The position numbers and the translations under genes are program-made. The notes under the pieces were generated by a model that saw only the letters and a list, made by a program, of their open reading frames with translations, was not told the origin of the DNA and made no database searches. Positions 1-10,200 of a stretch of 64,000 nt of DNA are shown piece after piece (the first letter of the stretch is position 1; the number at the start of each line of letters is the position of its first letter). The DNA is from Sphingomonas sp. AP4-R1. Its GTDB lineage: Bacteria > Pseudomonadota > Alphaproteobacteria > Sphingomonadales > Sphingomonadaceae. Where the stretch lies: positions 5,188,058-5,252,057 of the forward strand of contig NZ_CP053346.1 of NCBI RefSeq assembly GCF_013113735.1, given 5' to 3'.

Positions 1-711
1 CTGCGCGGTCATGGCATAGAGCGGGATTGCGAGCGGGTTGTCCGGCCGATGCTCCAGCACGAGGCGTGACACCTCACGCGTTCGTGCGTCGGCGTGAAGC
101 GAGGCGCGCATGCTCCCGATCAAATCGAGCGCGGCCGCGCGCGAGGTGGGCACGGGATCGGCACCGACTGCGATCGCGACGCGCGCAAATTCGGCGAAGT
201 ACCGATCCTGCTGGGCAAGCGACAAAGGTCGGTCGCCATAGTGTTGCCAGGCATTGAGAAAGCTAGTTGCCTCGCTGACATGAACCCACGCCAGGAGGGC
301 CGGGTCATCCGCTCGGTAGGCCGTGGCATCCGCCAAGACGCCCGCGACCGTGCTATGGACGGCGCGAACGCGTTCGATCGCAGCGTTAGCGAGCTCCCTG
401 TCGCCGTAAGTCGTCAACGCAATGAAGCGCGCCGTCCGACGCAGACGGCCGAGCATGTCGGACCGAAAGTTGGAATGGTCCCACACGCCGGCGAGAACGG
501 CGGGGTGAAGCATCTGGAGGAGCAAGGCGGAGATGCCACCCACCATCATGGATGTGACATCGCCGTGAACACGCCAGATCATCGATGTCGATGCGAACAG
601 CGCGTTGGCGCTCCGCTCGACGGGCCTCTCCCCTTTTTCTTGATCGTTGAAAAGCTGGCGAACCCGCGCGACGATATCGCCCTTCGCCATGTGCGTTAAG
701 CGAGACAGCAT
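1..711 (-). CDS. DUF2236 / MpaB-family oxygenase, C-terminus cut by window edge
   Basis: The minus strand is open from an ATG at 711 to the window edge, giving 237 codons. Residues resemble the DUF2236 (MpaB, latex-clearing-protein-like) family: an N-terminal stretch with SMIWRVHGDVTSMMVGG followed by LLLQMLHPAVLAGVWDHS, then WVHVSEATSFLNAW, the histidine-rich positions that bind a b-type haem in the family. Members are haem oxygenases acting on varied substrates, so the substrate here is unknown. An alternative ATG lies at 690; neither start has a clear ribosome binding site. The C-terminal part is outside the window. The family assignment rests on motif recognition and is fairly secure; the biological role is not. 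Confidence 0.8.
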   Translation of the reverse strand, partial: MLSRLTHMAKGDIVARVRQLFNDQEKGERPVERSANALFASTSMIWRVHGDVTSMMVGGISALLLQMLHPAVLAGVWDHSNFRSDMLGRLRRTARFIALTTYGDRELANAAIERVRAVHSTVAGVLADATAYRADDPALLAWVHVSEATSFLNAWQHYGDRPLSLAQQDRYFAEFARVAIAVGADPVPTSRAAALDLIGSMRASLHADARTREVSRLVLEHRPDNPLAIPLYAMTAQ

Positions 712-743
712 TAAACGAGGGTCAATCGCTGACGTTGGCGGTT

Positions 744-965
744 CTAAGCCTTGCCGAGCTCACCGAGCTTTTTGCCGGGTGCTTTCTGCTCGACCTCGGT
801 TTGGCCGCCGTGGCCGAGAAAATCCGACGTGGGCGATTTGTCCGTATGGGGGTTTGGATAGGCACCGCCGCCGGATTCTCCAGCGCCGCGCACACCCGGC
901 ATGGGCGCCTCGCGATCCTTCGAGCCTGCGCCATCCGCCTGCATGGGCTGCTTGTCATCGGCCAT
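744..965 (-). CDS. Small hydrophilic protein, unknown function
   Basis: This is a 73-residue protein, rich in Gly, Lys, Asp and Glu, beginning MADDKQPMQADG and containing PNPHTDKSPTSDFLGHGG. It has no signal peptide or membrane segment. The start at 965 is chosen because GGAG sits about 7 bases upstream of the ATG. A longer in-frame extension to 992 lacks a binding site. The gene is divergent from the catalase gene that follows, sharing a 164-base upstream region. The composition suggests an intrinsically disordered stress-type protein, but that is inference. I do not recognise a family. Confidence 0.6.
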   Translation of the reverse strand: MADDKQPMQADGAGSKDREAPMPGVRGAGESGGGAYPNPHTDKSPTSDFLGHGGQTEVEQKAPGKKLGELGKA

Positions 966-1129
966 GACAAATCTCCTGCATCGAACGGTCAACGCTCAAG
1001 CTGCGCAAAGGGCCAAGTTCGTGCCGGTGAGGGGCCTTCAAAACGTCCTAACATGGGTTTGTCCGACCGCTTGGATCGCAACCTCCCATGTTTCCCCTGG
1101 TTTTGACATGCTTCAGGACAGGAGCATTC

Positions 1130-3271
1130 ATGGCCAAGCGACCGGGCACCAACGACCGCAAAGACCACGCGGGACCGACGTTCGAAACTGCAGCGGGTGA
1201 AGGCGGCGAGACGCATCAGCTGGCGAGCAGCCCCGAGGAGACGCTGACGACCCAGCAGGGCGTGCCGGTTGCCGACGATCAGAACAGCCTCAAGGCCGGG
1301 GAGCGTGGTCCGACCTTGCTCGAGGACTTCCACTTTCGCGAAAAGATCTTTCACTTCGATCATGAGCGCATTCCGGAACGCGTTGTCCACGCTCGCGGCT
1401 TCGGCGCGCATGGTACGTTCACGCTGGCCGAAAATCTTTCTGAATTCACGTCCGCTAAGATCCTGACCGAGGTCGGCGAGCAGACGCCCATGTTCGTCCG
1501 GTTCTCGACCGTCGCGGGCAATAAGGGCTCGTCCGATCTCGCCCGCGACGTGCGTGGCTTTGCGGCAAAGTTTTACACCAAGGAGGGTAATTGGGATATC
1601 GTCGGGAATAACATCCCGGTGTTTTTCATCCAGGATGCGATCAAATTTCCCGATCTCATTCATGCCGCCAAGCAGGCGCCCGACCGCGGTTTCCCGCAAG
1701 CTCAGACTGCCCATGACAATTTCTGGGACTTCATCAGCCTGACACCTGAGTCGATGCACATGGTGATGTGGATCATGTCGGATCGCACCATCCCGCGCTC
1801 CTTCCGTTTTATCGAAGGTTTCGGGGTCCATAGCTTCCGGCTGATCAATGCTGAGGGCAAAGGCACCTACGTCAAATTCCACTTCAAGCCGAAGCTGGGG
1901 CTTCAGTCAGTGACGTGGAACGAGGCCGTCAAGATCAACGGCGCTGATCCCGACTTCCACCGCCGCGATCTCTGGGACGCCATCAATATGGGATCGCCGC
2001 CCGAGTGGGACCTGGGCGTTCAGCTCTTCGACGATGAGTTCGCGGACAAATTCGAGTTCGACATTCTCGATGCGACCAAGATCATTCCCGAAGAGCAAAT
2101 TCCGGTGCGCCGCATCGGATCGTTCGTGCTTGACCGGGTCGTCGATAACTTCTTCGCCGAAACCGAGCAGGTCGCGTTCTGCACGCAGAATGTCGTGCCG
2201 GGCATCGGCTTCACGAACGACCCGCTTCTACAGGGCCGCAACTTCTCCTATCTCGATACGCAGCTGAAGCGCCTGGGCGGCCCGAATTCTACTCATATCC
2301 CGATCAACAGCCCCAAGGTGCCGGTCCAGAACTTCCAGCAGGACGGCCACATGGCGATGCGCAATCCGAGGGGTCGCGTAAACTATGAGCCGAACAGCTG
2401 GGGTGGACCGCGCGAGAACCCTGCCGCCGGCTACCGTCACTTCTCCGAAGACCTGACGGGCCGGAAGGTGCAAGCGCGATCGGCGACATTTGCCGACCAT
2501 TACAGCCAGGCTCGCCAATTTTTCCTTTCTCAGACGTCGATCGAGCAGAAGCATATTGGCGACGCGCTGGTCTTCGAACTGTCGAAGGTGCAGCGGGTCG
2601 ATATTCGCGAGAAGATGGTCAGTCACCTGCGGAATATCGATGACAAGCTCGCGCGAACGGTCGCGACCGGGTTGCGCCTGAGCAACTTCCCCGATCCGAT
2701 CGCAGCGGCCTCGCCACCGATCGACTTGCCGCCTTCAGAAGCGTTGAGCATCATCCGCCGTGGTCCCAACAGCTTTGAGGGGCGCAAACTGGCGATCCTC
2801 GTTACCGATGGCGCGTCCGCCAAGATCGTGACGGCCCTGACCAAGGCGGTCGAGAAGGCCAAGGCCGTCTATGAGGTAGTTACACCGCAGATCGGCGGTG
2901 CCCAACTGGATGATGGCACGGTCATCGAAGGCCAGCAAAAAATCGATGGCGGCCCCTCGGTGCTTTACGACGCGGTCGCGATCGTGGTGTCGGCGGACGG
3001 TGCAGCGCAGCTGGCGATCGACAAGCCAGCCAAGGATTTCGTCAGCGATGCCTATGCCCATGCGAAATTCATCGGCTTCACGGCCGACGCCCTCCCGTTC
3101 CTGGAAAAGGCAGGGGTCGCACCTGACGATATGGATGAGGGTGTCGTGGCGCTTGATGGAGCCAAGGATGCAAATGCATTCCTTGATCTGTGCGGTAAGC
3201 TGCGGCTGTGGGATCGCGAACTGAAGGTCGATCTCGACGCGGCTGCGTTCCTCGATCCACTTCCGGCTTAA
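1130..3271 (+). CDS. katE: Large-subunit monofunctional catalase (HPII/KatE type)
   Basis: The 713-residue protein breaks down hydrogen peroxide to water and oxygen in the cytoplasm using a haem cofactor. The catalytic His is at residue 87 (RVVHARG), the catalytic Asn at 160 ([10 protein letters not shown]), and the proximal haem-ligand Tyr at 374 ([12 protein letters not shown]). The spacing of these three residues matches E. coli HPII. The C-terminal third (from about residue 560) is the flavodoxin/GATase-like domain found only in large-subunit catalases. The start at 1130 follows a CAGGAG ribosome binding site and gives the usual MAKRPG-like N-terminus, rather than an upstream ATG at 1088. 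A strong hairpin follows the stop. Clade 2 catalases are typical members of stationary-phase and general-stress regulons, although I found no clear EcfG-type promoter directly upstream. Confidence 0.95.
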   Translation: MAKRPGTNDRKDHAGPTFETAAGEGGETHQLASSPEETLTTQQGVPVADDQNSLKAGERGPTLLEDFHFREKIFHFDHERIPERVVHARGFGAHGTFTLAENLSEFTSAKILTEVGEQTPMFVRFSTVAGNKGSSDLARDVRGFAAKFYTKEGNWDIVGNNIPVFFIQDAIKFPDLIHAAKQAPDRGFPQAQTAHDNFWDFISLTPESMHMVMWIMSDRTIPRSFRFIEGFGVHSFRLINAEGKGTYVKFHFKPKLGLQSVTWNEAVKINGADPDFHRRDLWDAINMGSPPEWDLGVQLFDDEFADKFEFDILDATKIIPEEQIPVRRIGSFVLDRVVDNFFAETEQVAFCTQNVVPGIGFTNDPLLQGRNFSYLDTQLKRLGGPNSTHIPINSPKVPVQNFQQDGHMAMRNPRGRVNYEPNSWGGPRENPAAGYRHFSEDLTGRKVQARSATFADHYSQARQFFLSQTSIEQKHIGDALVFELSKVQRVDIREKMVSHLRNIDDKLARTVATGLRLSNFPDPIAAASPPIDLPPSEALSIIRRGPNSFEGRKLAILVTDGASAKIVTALTKAVEKAKAVYEVVTPQIGGAQLDDGTVIEGQQKIDGGPSVLYDAVAIVVSADGAAQLAIDKPAKDFVSDAYAHAKFIGFTADALPFLEKAGVAPDDMDEGVVALDGAKDANAFLDLCGKLRLWDRELKVDLDAAAFLDPLPA

Positions 3272-3275
3272 GGGG

Positions 3276-3308
3276 AAAGGCAGCGCCTGTGCAACAGGCG
3301 CTGCCTTT
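3276..3308. terminator. Bidirectional hairpin terminator between katE and ligase gene
   Basis: A perfect 15-base-pair inverted repeat (3276-3290 and 3294-3308) with a 3-base loop lies between the convergent stops of the catalase and ligase genes. It has AAA on the left flank and TTT on the right, so it can serve both strands. Confidence 0.8.
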
Positions 3309-4360
3309 CAGGAAGACTCGACCAGGATGTCCGCGAGCTCGGAGGGCTTCAGTTCGCGCTGCAGCTGGTCGGAGCCGCATTGTTTGGGGGCTTTATCCGG
3401 GCGCCATCTCAAAAGACGTGTGCCGTGGCGAAAGCGATCGTCGGTGACCTGGTCGTAAAGCACTTCGACAACGAGTTCTGGTTTGAGCGGCTGCCAATTC
3501 ACGGATCGGTCGGTCGCCCAACGGCTCTTTCCGCCCGGACTTTTTCCAGTGAAGCCCGGCGCGCCGATCAGCCTCTCCAGCTTTTTGGTGAGTGCGGGTT
3601 TTTCGTCGTCCGACAAGCCGGAACAGAAGCCGACGTGATTGAGCCTTCCTGCCTGATCATACAGGCCGAGCAGCAGCGATCCGACGAGCAATCCCTCGGT
3701 TTCGTAGCGAAAGCCGCCGATCACGCAGTCGGCCGAGCGGCGCTCCTTCAACTTGACCATCGCGCGCTCGCCGCATCGATACGGTCCCTCACGGCGTTTC
3801 GCGATAATGCCATCCAAAGCGCTGCCCGATCGCGCGAGCCACGCCAGCGCTTGTTCCCGGTCTAGGCTGTAGGGCGACAGGAGCAGGCGATCTCCGAGCC
3901 TTTGGGAGAGGACTTGCTCCAGTTTTTTCCGGCGCCGGGACAGCGGCCACGCCGTCAGATTTTTGCCGTCAGCCATCAGGCAGTCGAAGAGGATAAGCTG
4001 GGCCGGGGTCTCGCGTGACAGACGTTCGATCCGCGACGCGGCCGGATGCAACCGCGCCTGGAGAGCGCCGAACGAGAGATGGTCGCCCTGCGCGACCACA
4101 AGTTCGCCATCGAGCACGACATCATCCAACTGCAGGGCAGCCAGCGCGTCGGTCATCTCCGGGAAGTAACGACCCAGCGATTTGCCCGATTTGGAGATCA
4201 AGGCGACATCAGCGCCCCGGCAATGCGCAAGGCACCGAAAACCATCCCACTTCGGTTCGAACTGCCAGCCGTCATCAGGCAATTCGGAAATGAGCTTGGC
4301 CTCCATTGGCACAAGCTCGGTGTCCCACCATGCTGCCGAAGGAGAGCCTGCCTGCGTCAC
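3308..4360 (-). CDS. ATP-dependent DNA ligase, stand-alone LigC/LigD-ligase type
   Basis: The 350-residue protein seals nicks in DNA through an AMP-lysine intermediate. Motif I is EPKWDGFR with the adenylated Lys at residue 37, motif III is LDGELVV, motif IV is LDGIIAKR and motif V is MVKLKERRSADCVIGGF. An OB-fold region follows to the C-terminus. There is no polymerase or nuclease domain, so this is a stand-alone ligase rather than full LigD. The start is GTG at 4360, overlapping the stop of the upstream hemerythrin gene as GTGA, so the two are probably translationally coupled. Stand-alone ligases of this type are linked to stationary-phase break or excision repair; that role here is inferred. 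Confidence 0.92.
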   Translation of the reverse strand: MTQAGSPSAAWWDTELVPMEAKLISELPDDGWQFEPKWDGFRCLAHCRGADVALISKSGKSLGRYFPEMTDALAALQLDDVVLDGELVVAQGDHLSFGALQARLHPAASRIERLSRETPAQLILFDCLMADGKNLTAWPLSRRRKKLEQVLSQRLGDRLLLSPYSLDREQALAWLARSGSALDGIIAKRREGPYRCGERAMVKLKERRSADCVIGGFRYETEGLLVGSLLLGLYDQAGRLNHVGFCSGLSDDEKPALTKKLERLIGAPGFTGKSPGGKSRWATDRSVNWQPLKPELVVEVLYDQVTDDRFRHGTRLLRWRPDKAPKQCGSDQLQRELKPSELADILVESS

Positions 4361-4857
4361 TTCGCCAGCGACACGGTCCCGAACGTTCGTGCTTCGGGCG
4401 TCGGCAGCTTTTTCTTATACTTTTTGACAAGCTCTTCCTTGCGCGCTTCGAGCTCGGCACCCAGCGCATCCAGATCGATGTCACTGCGCTTGGCCTGCGA
4501 GAACAGGCCCTTCAGAAAGGCTTCTTCTTCATGAACATGATGTTTGATCTGTTCGGCTAGCACGGTCACCTTCGCGTCGTAGAAATCGTCGCTGGGCTTC
4601 CCACCCTCGATCTCGGCAATCAGCACCTTCGCGCCGTCATGTTCGACATAGCTCTCGTCGAGCAGGTCCGCCTCGACCTTGCCTTTGCAGGCCGGATAGA
4701 AGATTTCCTCTTCAATCTGCGTGTGGACGGTGAGCTCCAAACAGATCTGCTCGGCAAGCTTGCGCTTGGCGACCGCACCGCTGGCGTTTTCGTAGTCGGA
4801 AAACAAATCCTCGACCTTGCGATGGTCGGCTTTCAAGAGACTGATCGCGTTCGGCAT
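4357..4857 (-). CDS. Hemerythrin HHE domain protein
   Basis: The 166-residue cytoplasmic protein begins MPNAISLLKADHRKVEDLF and carries the spaced His/Glu ligands of a di-iron hemerythrin fold: H near residue 13, HTQIEEEIFYP, YVEHDGAKVLI and IKHHVHEEEAF. The C-terminus is a Lys/Glu-rich helix. The start at 4857 is preceded by AGGGG. Upstream is a TGAAC-N16-CGTT element in promoter position (4886-4910), suggesting control by an EcfG-type general stress sigma factor. The stop overlaps the ligase start. Hemerythrin-like proteins bind oxygen or sense oxidative and nitrosative stress; the exact role is unknown. Confidence 0.9.
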   Translation of the reverse strand: MPNAISLLKADHRKVEDLFSDYENASGAVAKRKLAEQICLELTVHTQIEEEIFYPACKGKVEADLLDESYVEHDGAKVLIAEIEGGKPSDDFYDAKVTVLAEQIKHHVHEEEAFLKGLFSQAKRSDIDLDALGAELEARKEELVKKYKKKLPTPEARTFGTVSLAK

Positions 4858-4885
4858 GATGGTTACCCCTGTTGATCGTGATTTC

Positions 4886-4910
4886 AACGCGGCGAGCCGG
4901 CGATCGTTCA
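4886..4910 (-). promoter_or_regulatory. Candidate EcfG-type stress promoter for hemerythrin-ligase operon
   Basis: On the minus strand the sequence reads TGAAC, 16 bases, CGTT. The alphaproteobacterial general stress consensus is GGAAC-N16/17-CGTT. The -10 part lies 28 bases from the hemerythrin start codon. Confidence 0.55.
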
Positions 4911-4956
4911 GAGTGGGACGCGATCTTCTCCACCGTATGATTGGGGAACCGGACGG

Positions 4957-5601
4957 ATGCATGCGCGTCACACAGCCATGTCGGTAAAAGAGCGGCCTCA
5001 AGAAGCCCGTGCGAGGGCGACGGCTCCCTTTCGCGATACCCCACGCGATCAATCGGCGCTGCTGATCATCGACATGATCTCGACCCTAGAATTTCCTGAA
5101 GCTGACAAGATGCTGCCGGCCATCCGATCGGCGGCGCTAGCCATCGCGAAATTGCGGGCTGCGGCAGACAGGCAGCGCATTCCGGTCATCTACATCAACG
5201 ACAATTTTGGCGAATGGCATTCGGAGCGCTTTCGCCTGGTCGAGCGCGCGCTGCAGAATGCGCGCGCGGTCGACATCGTCTCTGCCTTGGCACCGCGAGA
5301 CGGGGATTATTTCATCATCAAGCCACAGTTTTCGGGCTTCTACGCGACGAACCTTCCCGTCCTCTTACCCAAGCTTGGCGTCGACCGGCTCGTTCTGACC
5401 GGCATGGCGGCCGATGTCTGCGTTCTCTTCACCGCCGCCGACGCGCACATGCGCGACTATCGCTTGTGGATACCGTCCGATGCGGTCTGCGCGATGAGCT
5501 CGGCTCGCAAGCGCTGGTCTCTTCAGACCGCACACGCCAGCATGGGGGCCGAGACCCGGCCAACGTCGAAGCTCACGCTCTCAAAGTGGCGCAAGAACTG
5601 A
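4957..5601 (+). CDS. Isochorismatase-like cysteine hydrolase
   Basis: The 214-residue protein belongs to the isochorismatase/nicotinamidase superfamily. The catalytic triad is visible: Asp in ALLIIDM (about residue 40), Lys in FIIKPQFSGF, and Cys in GMAADVCVLFTAADAHM. The family hydrolyses amides or vinyl ethers such as nicotinamide, ureidoacrylate or isochorismate; nothing here fixes the substrate. Two starts are possible, ATG 4957 and ATG 4978 (MSVKERP); the first has GGGGAACCGG upstream. The gene is divergent from the hemerythrin operon and is followed closely by an SDR gene. Confidence 0.85.
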   Translation: MHARHTAMSVKERPQEARARATAPFRDTPRDQSALLIIDMISTLEFPEADKMLPAIRSAALAIAKLRAAADRQRIPVIYINDNFGEWHSERFRLVERALQNARAVDIVSALAPRDGDYFIIKPQFSGFYATNLPVLLPKLGVDRLVLTGMAADVCVLFTAADAHMRDYRLWIPSDAVCAMSSARKRWSLQTAHASMGAETRPTSKLTLSKWRKN

Positions 5602-5623
5602 ACGCGGCGATCGCAGGCGCGTT
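5599..5623 (+). promoter_or_regulatory. Candidate EcfG-type stress promoter for SDR gene
   Basis: TGAAC, 16 bases, CGTT lies 50 bases before the SDR start and overlaps the stop of the upstream gene. The element is also an inverted repeat (CTGAACGC and GCGTTCAG), so it could instead be a weak hairpin. Confidence 0.5.
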
Positions 5624-5672
5624 CAGCAGCAGGCCTCAAACCAGAGCTCCTCTCATTCGAACAGGGACAGCG

Positions 5673-6431
5673 ATGACCGAATCCGCAGATGCGCATACCG
5701 ACCGCCCCCCGTTGCAGGGCAAGCGCGCCATCATCAGCGGCGGCACCACCGGCATTGGTCGGGCGATCGCCGTCTTGTTGGCCAGTTACGGCACCAAGGT
5801 TTTTATCTGTGGCCGAAATCCGGTGCATCTGGACGATGCCCTCGCGCGGATCCGCGAGGTCGGCGAGGGGAGCGGGCTCGCGATCGATCTTTCAGAGCCT
5901 GAGAATATCACGCGCTTTTTCAAGGAAGGTGACGCCTATCTGGGCGGTCTGGACATCGCCGTCATCAATGCGGCCGTGCCTGCCCAGGGTTTGACCGAGA
6001 TGGGCGAGGCGGAGCTTCGCTACGCCATCGCCACGGATTTCACCGCCTACCTGCTGTGCGCACATGCGGCCGCCGAAACGCTCGGGGATCAGGGTGACAT
6101 CGTCCTCATCGGATCAATGAGCGCCTATGTTTTGGGCGCCGGATCGACCGTCTATGCCGGCATGAAATATGGCATTCAGGGTTTCTCCGAGGCGCTTCGC
6201 AAGGAATTGGCGCCGAAAGGTGTCAAGGTCAGCCTCGTTGAGCCGGGCAAGACCGGAGCGGATTTCCAATATCCCGATATTCCTGCTGACGAACAACGGG
6301 CCATGATCGCAAGGGATGAAATGCTCCGTGCCGAGGATATCGCGGTCGGGGTCCATTACCTGCTGACGCAACCGCGGCGCGCGGTCGTCCAGCAATTGAC
6401 CATCGCTCCGCGTCAACAGCCGAAGGAGTGA
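5673..6431 (+). CDS. Short-chain dehydrogenase/reductase
   Basis: The 252-residue Rossmann protein has the dinucleotide-binding motif GGTTGIGRAIA near residue 26, INAAVPAQG in place of the NNAG motif, the catalytic Ser in GSMSAYV and YAGMKYG for the Tyr-x-x-x-Lys pair. It is a classical SDR using NAD(P)H; the substrate is unknown. The start at 5673 follows AGGGACAG. A candidate general-stress promoter overlaps the preceding stop codon. A region of about 280 bases with no evident gene follows. Confidence 0.88.
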   Translation: MTESADAHTDRPPLQGKRAIISGGTTGIGRAIAVLLASYGTKVFICGRNPVHLDDALARIREVGEGSGLAIDLSEPENITRFFKEGDAYLGGLDIAVINAAVPAQGLTEMGEAELRYAIATDFTAYLLCAHAAAETLGDQGDIVLIGSMSAYVLGAGSTVYAGMKYGIQGFSEALRKELAPKGVKVSLVEPGKTGADFQYPDIPADEQRAMIARDEMLRAEDIAVGVHYLLTQPRRAVVQQLTIAPRQQPKE

Positions 6432-6707
6432 AGGGTCATGCCTTGCTGCCTATCGCGCAGATGTCGATAGCAGCCGCAGAGGTTGCCATAGGCTTCGGCG
6501 CCCGACGCCGGTTGACCGAGCTTCAGCCCATCCTCCTTGCGGTCGGCCGCCGGTTGAAAGGGTCCGCTGTCAAGCTGATCTCAATCTAGAGCTTTCAGCG
6601 CAAAAACAGTTTAGGCTGATGCGTTTGCGGGCCTGCCTTGCTACGGCTCGCGACCGGCTTTCAGACCGTGGCAGCAATCGACGGCTTGCCATGCTGGAGC
6701 GGGCGAC

Positions 6708-7295
6708 GTGCGCGATGGTACCGGGAGACGTGAGTTGGATTTGCCTGAAGTTCCCTCCGAAATCCGCGTTTTCTTCGAAAATTCGCCGGTAGCGCTCGGA
6801 CTTGCATCGCCCGTGGCCGACCACGAGCTCGTCTTAGTCAACAAGAGCTTTTACACTTTGACTGGATATCGGCCTTCTGACGCCATCGGCCGCAATTGCC
6901 GGTTCCTGCAAGGCGAGGCTGAAAACGGGAGCGCCCGCGCGACGCTGCGCGCGTTTCTCGCCGATGACGCGAAGCCCAATGTCCGGACACCCATCATCAA
7001 CTTCAAGGAAGACGGTACCCCGTTCGTCAACCTTCTCTACATGTCGCGCCTGCGATCGCTGAGCGGCAACACGCGCTTCATTTTTGCATCTCAGTTTGAC
7101 GTCAGCCGCTCGCATCCAGATTTGCTCTCTGCCTATGACCGCGACCTCGGCTCCACGCTCATCCGGCTCAGCCCGGTCATCGCCGAGAGCGGGCTGATCG
7201 TCGAAGGCACGCTCACGACGATAGCCAACACAGCCAATGTCATCGCGCAGGCAAAATTGACGCTGGCAGACCTCGACGACGCCTCGTTCCTGTGA
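6708..7295 (+). CDS. Short LOV-domain blue-light photoreceptor
   Basis: The 195-residue protein is one LOV (PAS) domain with a helical tail. The flavin-adduct motif GRNCRFLQG is intact, with the reactive Cys at about residue 64, followed by the FMN-contacting INFKEDGTPFVNLLYMS region. LOV proteins bind FMN and form a photo-reversible cysteinyl adduct under blue light. The C-terminal 70 residues (LGSTLIRLSPVIAESGLIVE onward) carry no output domain. The start is GTG at 6708 or, with a better GGGAG site, TTG at 6735. The stop overlaps the GTG start of the large kinase gene (GTGA), so the LOV protein is probably made together with that kinase and acts as its light input; this partnership is inferred. 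Confidence 0.9.
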   Translation: MRDGTGRRELDLPEVPSEIRVFFENSPVALGLASPVADHELVLVNKSFYTLTGYRPSDAIGRNCRFLQGEAENGSARATLRAFLADDAKPNVRTPIINFKEDGTPFVNLLYMSRLRSLSGNTRFIFASQFDVSRSHPDLLSAYDRDLGSTLIRLSPVIAESGLIVEGTLTTIANTANVIAQAKLTLADLDDASFL

Positions 7296-10200
7296 GCGCC
7301 GCGACCACGGACGCCTTGCCTGCCGACGATCGCTCTTCCACTTCGGTGCCGGTCGTCGGCATCGGTGCGTCAGCCGGCGGTCTCGAGGCGCTGCGCGAAA
7401 TGCTCGCCGGTGCCGGCTCGGCAACGAACATGGCGTTCGTTATCGTCCAGCATCTTGATCCGACGCACGAAAGCATGATGGCGCAGCTGCTCGATCGTCA
7501 CACGACGCTTGATGTCTTGCAATGCGAGGGCGGTGAGAGCCTCGAAGCCGATCGCGTGTATATCATTCCACCGGGCCGCGGTCTCGCGATTCAGGACGGT
7601 CGACTGCAGTTGACCGATTTCGCGCAGCCGCGCGGCATGCGACGACCGATCGACGATTTCTTCATCTCGCTCGCGAACGATCAACAGGCGAACGCGGCGT
7701 GCGTCATTCTCTCGGGAACTGGAGCGGATGGATCGACGGGTCTGCGCGCCGTGAAGGAGAATGGCGGCGTCTGCGTCGTGCAGGAACCCTCGACGGCCCG
7801 TTATGATGGGATGCCGGTGTCAGCGGTCGGAACGGGTCTGGTCGATTTTGTGAAAGAGCCCGGCGAGATCGTCGACTGCCTGCGCTCTTTTTTCAGCCGA
7901 CGGCATGGCGGCGCGGATGAGGAGCAGGCCGAACTTGTCGCCGACCACGTCGACGATCTTTGCCGGGTGCTAAGAGATGCGATCGGTCATGACTTCTCCG
8001 GCTACAAACGCACCACGCTCGTTCGACGCGTCGAGCGTCGCATGCACGTGCTCAACATCGCGAGCGGCAGCGCCTATCTGAAACGGGTCACGTCGGACGC
8101 CGCCGAGTGCGAAGCGCTGTTTCGCGATCTTCTGATCAACGTCACGCGCTTCTTCCGGGATCCGGACATGTTCGAAACCCTCCGCACGAAGGTTGTGGTG
8201 CCGCTTGTAGCGGCTCGCGCACCCGAGGAAGAGATCCGCGTTTGGATACCGGGCTGTTCGAGTGGCGAGGAGGCCTACAGCATCGCGATGTTGTTCGCCG
8301 ATGCAGCCAAGCGGGCGAATTCCCCAGCTGCGTTTCAAATCATCGCGACAGATATCGACGAGCAAATGCTCGCGATCGCGCGAGAGGGGTCTTATCCGGC
8401 TTCTGCCCTGGCCGACATTCCGCAGCCGTTTCGCGATGAGTGGATCGTGCCTCAGCGCGACCGATTTACGATCTCGTCCAAGATCCGCGACAATATCCGG
8501 TTCTCCAATCACAGCGTTGTGAAGGATCCCCCCTTTTCGCAGGTCGATCTCATCTCGTGCCGGAACTTGCTCATCTATTTCGACGATCGCCTTCAGCAGG
8601 CCGTCATGCCGATTCTCCATTATGCGCTGAAACCGCAGGGCTTCCTGTTTGTGGGTCCCTCGGAGAGCATTGGTCGTTTCGAGGATCTGTTTCCTTCGGT
8701 CGACCACCATGCCCGGATTTTCACGCGGTCAGCCGGGGGCCCGAGTTATCCACTCGAACTTCCTGGTCATGGGCGGCTTCCTACCCGTCGCAAAACGGAG
8801 CTGACTGAAAGTCGCCGGTCGCGGGGCGTCAGCACGGAAAGTCTTGCCGTCCAGCGGATTGCCGATCGATATGGCCCCCCCTCCATGGTCCTTGGCCAAG
8901 ACGGCACTGTGATCTCGGCTTACGGCAAGCTCAGTCGCTATTTCGACTTCCCCGTTACCCGCAGCGGGGGCAACAGTGCTACGTCGCTCGCGAGGCCCGG
9001 TCTCCGCGACATTTTGGGCCCGCTCCTTCGCCGGTCGCGCGACACCGGCAAGCGCGTCGTCGCCAGGGATGTCGCCGTTCAATCGGAATATGGCACGCAG
9101 CAGGTCGAAGTCATTTGCGAGCCACTCGATGACGCGAACGCGCTGCTCGTGTTTCGCGACAGCGCTGCCTTCGAACCTCTCGACGAGCCTGGCCTGATCG
9201 AGATTGAGGGCAGCGACGATCATATGGAGACGCTGGAGGAGGAACTTCGCCTCGTCCGGCATAAATTGCGCTCAACCGTTGAGGAGCTGGAGACCGCGAA
9301 TGAGGAGCTGAAGAGTTCCAACGAAGAAATGATGTCGATGAACGAAGAGCTCCAGTCGACCAACGAGGAGCTTACAACGGTCAATGACGAGCTGAAAAAC
9401 AAAGTCGATCAGCTCACAGTCGCGAATTCCGATCTCCGCAATTTCTTCGAGTCCACCGATCTTGCGGTCGTCGTGCTCGATGGCGCGCTTCGTATCCGCA
9501 GCTTTACGGAGGCCGCCACCACGATATTCCCGCTGAAACCGGGCGACCGTGGACGCGGCCTCTCCGATGTCACGAGCCGCCTGAGCGACCGAAATTATCT
9601 CGAAGACGCCCGCGCCGTAGCCGATGGCGCCGATCCGATCCGGCGTCGTGTCTATATCACCGAGGGCGCGCGCACTCTCTCTCTACAGGTTCTACCGTAT
9701 CGGACTCAGCACGGCAAAACCGATGGTGTCACCATGGTGCTCACCGATGTTACCGATGCACTGTTCATGGAACGAGAGCTCGCAGCCGAACGCGAGCGGC
9801 TGGACCTAGCGGTCCGCGCAGGGGGCATCGGCGTCTGGGATTATTGTGCCGAAACCGGCCAGCTGATCCTCGACGCTACCAATCGTGCCATGTTCGGCTT
9901 GCCAGCAAAGGGCAATGTCCAGCTGGAAGATGTAATGCGCCGCATCACCGAAGCCGATCGCGACCATGTTGAGATCGCGCTCAAGCGCTCGGTCGATGGG
10001 CCCGAGCCGCTGGAGCTCACTTTTCAGATCGAGCGAGACGGCGAGCGTCGCCACATCAAGAGCTTCGGACGAACGGTCGATGGTTCCGCTCCAAAGCGTT
10101 TGATCGGGGCCGCAATCGACGTCACGGCGGAATATGCGCTCGCTGACACGCGCGCGCTCCTGCTGCGGGAGATGAACCATCGGGTCAAAAACCTGTTTGC

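Noticed and set aside
4944..4968. GGAAC-N16-CGTC over the isochorismatase start
   Set aside because: It would place transcription start after the start codon, and the -10 does not match CGTT.
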